Below, piece by piece: positions 6,686 to 9,283 of a stretch of 9,283 nucleotides of DNA. A model generated the notes under the pieces. The model saw nothing but the letters and a program-made list of their open reading frames with translations, had not been told where the DNA came from and did not search any database. The DNA comes from an uncultured Burkholderiales bacterium (lineage in GTDB: Bacteria; Pseudomonadota; Gammaproteobacteria; Burkholderiales; Burkholderiaceae_C), in contig CAJBLW010000407.1 of assembly GCA_903953985.1 (NCBI GenBank), forward strand, positions 1 through 9,283, written 5' to 3'. Each line of letters opens with the position of its first letter. The stretch's first letter is position 1. A program made the position numbers and the translations under genes.

Positions 6686-7672
6686 ATGAAAGCCTTCAAG
6701 AAGATCGCCCGCATTTCCCTGGTCATGCTTGCGCTCGCCGCGCCTTTCGCCCGTGCGAATGACTTTCCGGCCAAGCCCGTCACCATGGTCATCCCGTTTG
6801 CACCAGGCGGCTTCGTCCACCTGGTGGGCTTGATGCTGAGTGAGTCGATGAGCGCATCCCTGAAACAACCGGTGGTGCTGGTCAACCAGCCCGGGGCCAA
6901 CGGCCTGGTTGCCGCCACCAACCTGACGCGCGCCGCGCCGGACGGCTACACCGTGATGCTCGTGACCACGAGCATCCTGGCCGTCACGCCCCACCTGGCG
7001 AAGACCGTGCAGTTCGACGCACGCAACGATTTTTCGGCAGTCGGCATGGTGGCCAATACCTCAAATATTTTTGTGGTCTCTCCCAAGAGCGGCATCAAGA
7101 CCTTCAAGGACCTGGCCGACAGGGCGCGGCAAAAGCCAGAAGCGGTGTCGTACGGCTCCACCGGCAACGGCAGCATCCAGCACATCTCTGGCGAGGTGCT
7201 CCAGCGCGAGGTCGGCACCAAGGTGCTGCATGTGCCCTACAAGGGCACAGGCCCGGCGCTGGTCGACTTGGTCGGTGGCCAGCTTTCGTTTGTGCTTGGC
7301 GACGCCAGCGCGTTGCCCTACGTCCAGGCGGGCACGCTGAATGCCATCGCGGTGTCGCCGCGCCCCATGGCCGCCCTGCCCGGCGTGCCGTCTCTTACCG
7401 AGGCTGCTGCGGCTGCCGGCCTGCCCAAGTACGTGATTCCCACGCTGTGGTACGGCATCATCGGGCCCAAGGGCATCCCGAGGGATGCGCTGGCCCGGCT
7501 CAACGGCGCACTGGCCGAGGCGCTGGCCAAGCCTGCCATCCGCGAAAAACTCATTGCGGGCGGCGCCACGCCTGCAGACAACATCTCTTCCGCGTTCCTG
7601 CAGGAAGCCATCCGCTCGGACTTCACGCGCTACGGCGAAATGCTCAAGACCATCAATGTGACCATCGATTGA
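6686..7672 (+). CDS. Tripartite tricarboxylate transporter substrate-binding receptor (Bug/TctC family)
   Basis: This encodes 328 residues. A Sec signal peptide is clear: basic MKAFKKIAR, a hydrophobic core to about residue 20 and the cleavage motif ARA after residue 24. The mature periplasmic protein opens with FPAKPVTMVIPFAPGG (27-42), the family signature, followed by NQPGANG (67-73), APDGY (84-88) and VPYKGTGPALVDLVGGQ in the second lobe. The usual Asp of GGxxD is His45 here (GGFVH), so the ligand pocket may differ from that of dicarboxylate binders. No TctA or TctB membrane genes are nearby, as is usual for the many orphan Bug receptors, which may share a transporter or act in sensing. 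ATG 6686 has TGGAGA six bases upstream. The gap to the previous gene is 43 bases with no hairpin. Confidence 0.92.
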   Translation: MKAFKKIARISLVMLALAAPFARANDFPAKPVTMVIPFAPGGFVHLVGLMLSESMSASLKQPVVLVNQPGANGLVAATNLTRAAPDGYTVMLVTTSILAVTPHLAKTVQFDARNDFSAVGMVANTSNIFVVSPKSGIKTFKDLADRARQKPEAVSYGSTGNGSIQHISGEVLQREVGTKVLHVPYKGTGPALVDLVGGQLSFVLGDASALPYVQAGTLNAIAVSPRPMAALPGVPSLTEAAAAAGLPKYVIPTLWYGIIGPKGIPRDALARLNGALAEALAKPAIREKLIAGGATPADNISSAFLQEAIRSDFTRYGEMLKTINVTID

Positions 7673-7679
7673 ACTTTCC

Positions 7680-9125
7680 ATGCAAGACTACAAGTATCTG
7701 ACCGACAGCTACATCGATGGCCAGTGGCGCCCCACCCACGGAACAGAACTGATTGACGTGGTGAACCCTGCCACAGAGCATGTGGTGGCACGTATCGCCG
7801 CAGCCGACGCTCACGATGTTGACGAGGCCGTAGCGGCGGCGCGGCGCGCCTTTCCCCGCATGGCAGCGTCAACGGTCGAGGAACGCATCGAATGGCTGCG
7901 TCGTATTGAAGCTGGCTTTCATTCTCGCAAGGAAGACCTCTGCCAAGCCATGTCGGCGGAAATGGGCGTGCCGATAGACAGCGCACGTAAGGTGCATTTC
8001 CCGAGCGGGCCTGACCACCTTGCCGAAACAGTCAAGGTCCTGAAGGCCTTCGAGTTCGACAGCCTTCACGGCACAACGCTGGTGACCAAGGAGCCCATTG
8101 GCGTGTGCGGCCTAATTACGCCTTGGAACTTCCCGATCAACCAGGTGGTGTGCAAGATCGCGCCGGCCATTGCGGCAGGCTGCACGGTAGTGCTCAAGCC
8201 CAGTGAAGTGTCGCCGCTCAGCGCACTCATCATTGCAGAGATCGTGCATGACGCGGGCCTGCCTCCAGGTGCCTTCAACCTGGTCAATGGTGATGGTGCG
8301 GGCGCGGGTAACGCCATCGCCTCCCACCCGGATGTCGACATGGTGTCATTCACCGGCTCCACGCGCGCCGGCATTGCGGTGGCCAAGGCGGCGGCAGACA
8401 CCGTCAAACGGGTGGGGCAGGAACTGGGTGGCAAATCGGCCAACATCTTGCTGGATGATGCGGACTTTGAGCGTGCGGTGACGCTTGGCGTGAACCGCTG
8501 CTTCAACAACAGCGGACAGTCCTGTGTGGCGCCGACCCGCATGCTGGTGCCGAAAAACCGCATGAACGAGGTGATGGAGATTGCCACACGCGTGGCGGCC
8601 AAGGTGCGCATCGGTTCACCGGCAGACGAGACTGTGACGCTCGGGCCGGTGGCCAATCGAGCGCAGTTCGAGAAGGTGCAGCGGCTCATCGATGCGGGCT
8701 TGAAGGAAGGCGCAACGCTGGTCACTGGTGGGCCCGGCCGGCCGCAGGGCCTGACGCAGGGCTATTTTGTGCAGCCCACGGTGTTTGCCAATGTAGACCC
8801 GTCGATGACCATCGCGCGCGAAGAGATCTTTGGTCCGGTACTCAGCGTGATTGGCTATGAAGATGAGGATGATGCAGTGCGCATTGCCAACGACACACCG
8901 TATGGCCTGGGGGCCTACATCCAGTCCGGCAGCCTGGTGCGGGCGCGCAGCGTGGCGCGCCGCATGCGAGCCGGGAATGTACAGATCAACTACCCGCCGG
9001 TCGATCGCGGCGCGCCGTTCGGCGGTTACAAGCAGTCTGGCAACGGGCGCGAGTGGGGAGAGTTCGGGCTGAACGAGTACCTTGAGATCAAGGGTATTCC
9101 GGGGTATGGCAAGGATACTGTCTGA
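7680..9125 (+). CDS. NAD(P)-dependent aldehyde dehydrogenase
   Basis: This encodes 481 residues and is complete, oxidising an aldehyde to the carboxylic acid with NAD(P)+. All catalytic parts are present: Asn150 in TPWNFP, Lys173 in VLKPSE (cofactor binding), FTGST (224-228), general base Glu248 in QELGGKS, nucleophile Cys282 in NNSGQSCVAPTR and EEIFGPV (381-387). The SGQSC-APTRMLVP style recalls the CddD-like (6-oxolauric acid dehydrogenase) branch, but the substrate cannot be fixed by eye. ATG 7680 lies seven bases after the receptor stop and has no good ribosome site, so translation is probably coupled to the gene before. It is the last gene of the operon and plausibly performs the final oxidation step of the pathway. 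Confidence 0.95.
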   Translation: MQDYKYLTDSYIDGQWRPTHGTELIDVVNPATEHVVARIAAADAHDVDEAVAAARRAFPRMAASTVEERIEWLRRIEAGFHSRKEDLCQAMSAEMGVPIDSARKVHFPSGPDHLAETVKVLKAFEFDSLHGTTLVTKEPIGVCGLITPWNFPINQVVCKIAPAIAAGCTVVLKPSEVSPLSALIIAEIVHDAGLPPGAFNLVNGDGAGAGNAIASHPDVDMVSFTGSTRAGIAVAKAAADTVKRVGQELGGKSANILLDDADFERAVTLGVNRCFNNSGQSCVAPTRMLVPKNRMNEVMEIATRVAAKVRIGSPADETVTLGPVANRAQFEKVQRLIDAGLKEGATLVTGGPGRPQGLTQGYFVQPTVFANVDPSMTIAREEIFGPVLSVIGYEDEDDAVRIANDTPYGLGAYIQSGSLVRARSVARRMRAGNVQINYPPVDRGAPFGGYKQSGNGREWGEFGLNEYLEIKGIPGYGKDTV

Positions 9126-9140
9126 TGAGCGGAACCTCTT

Positions 9141-9179
9141 GGCGCTGGTCAGTTAAAAGGTCAGCGTGCAGCCAGCGCC
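9141..9179. terminator. Inverted repeat after the operon, possible weak bidirectional terminator
   Basis: GGCGCTGG (9141-9148) and CCAGCGCC (9172-9179) form a perfect 8-bp GC-rich stem with a 23-base loop. It starts 15 bases after the aldehyde dehydrogenase stop. A shorter alternative hairpin uses CGCTG (9143-9147) and CAGCG (9162-9166). GGTCAG also occurs twice inside it (9147-9152 and 9159-9164). No T-run follows on either strand and the loop is long, so factor-independent termination is doubtful. Confidence 0.35.
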
Positions 9180-9182
9180 CGT

Positions 9183-9283
9183 TCAAATAAAGCCAAGACG
9201 AGTGGCCACGTTCAGGGCAAGTGCGCAGTTGAAGCAGCAGCTGAAACAACCGTTGTGAAAAACTGAATGCAAAATTTCCAGTC
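9183..9283 (-). CDS. Possible C-terminal end of a convergent gene, partial
   Basis: On the minus strand a frame open from the window edge ends at a TGA (9185-9183). The last residues read ALALNVATRLGFI, a plausible protein end, but the part before it is rich in Cys and His and not typical. The stop lies four bases from the inverted repeat at 9141-9179, the arrangement expected when two convergent genes share a terminator. Other minus-strand frames are also open here, so the call is weak and no function can be given. Confidence 0.2.
   Translation of the reverse strand, partial: LEILHSVFHNGCFSCCFNCALALNVATRLGFI

Noticed and set aside
9125..9190. 21-codon plus-strand frame starting at ATG 9125, overlapping the aldehyde dehydrogenase stop
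   Set aside because: It is very short, has Arg/Ser/Trp-rich unlikely composition, and covers the inverted repeat. Nothing supports it beyond the ATG overlap.
9246..9256. Inverted repeat ACAAC-C-GTTGT as a second operator
   Set aside because: It has an odd-base centre and a different sequence from the 184-197 palindrome, and no promoter is visible beside it. Five-base arms occur by chance.

Overview
The window is GC-rich and reads like a betaproteobacterium of the Comamonadaceae/Burkholderiales type. The strongest pointer is the single Bug/TctC-type periplasmic receptor, a family greatly expanded in that group. The organism is inferred from style only, because no marker gene is present.

Layout. 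Positions 1-251 are visibly more AT-rich than the rest. They hold a left-edge open frame on the minus strand, a sigma70-like promoter (147-175) and a perfect 14-bp palindrome with a central CG (184-197) just after the predicted transcription start. From 252 to 9125 seven genes follow on the plus strand with gaps or overlaps of at most 42 nt, so they look like one operon. In order they are a glutathione S-transferase, a LacI-family regulator, an ACMSD-like amidohydrolase, an 875-residue protein of unknown function, a membrane-dipeptidase-like (M19) protein, an orphan Bug/TctC solute receptor and an NAD(P)-dependent aldehyde dehydrogenase. Positions 9126-9283 hold an 8-bp inverted repeat and possibly the tail of a convergent gene.

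How it may work (inference). The gene set fits an inducible catabolic operon. The receptor would capture an organic acid or amide in the periplasm. The hydrolase, decarboxylase and unknown proteins would process it, and the aldehyde dehydrogenase would oxidise an aldehyde intermediate to an acid. The LacI-type regulator, second gene in the operon, probably represses the promoter through the palindrome and responds to a substrate or intermediate. The substrate cannot be named from sequence.

The least explained parts are the 875-residue protein, whose C-terminal third resembles DUF3726 and which looks like a fusion, and the M19-like protein, which lacks the ligands expected for one of the two zinc ions. 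Both sit side by side in the middle of the operon and may define an undescribed pathway.
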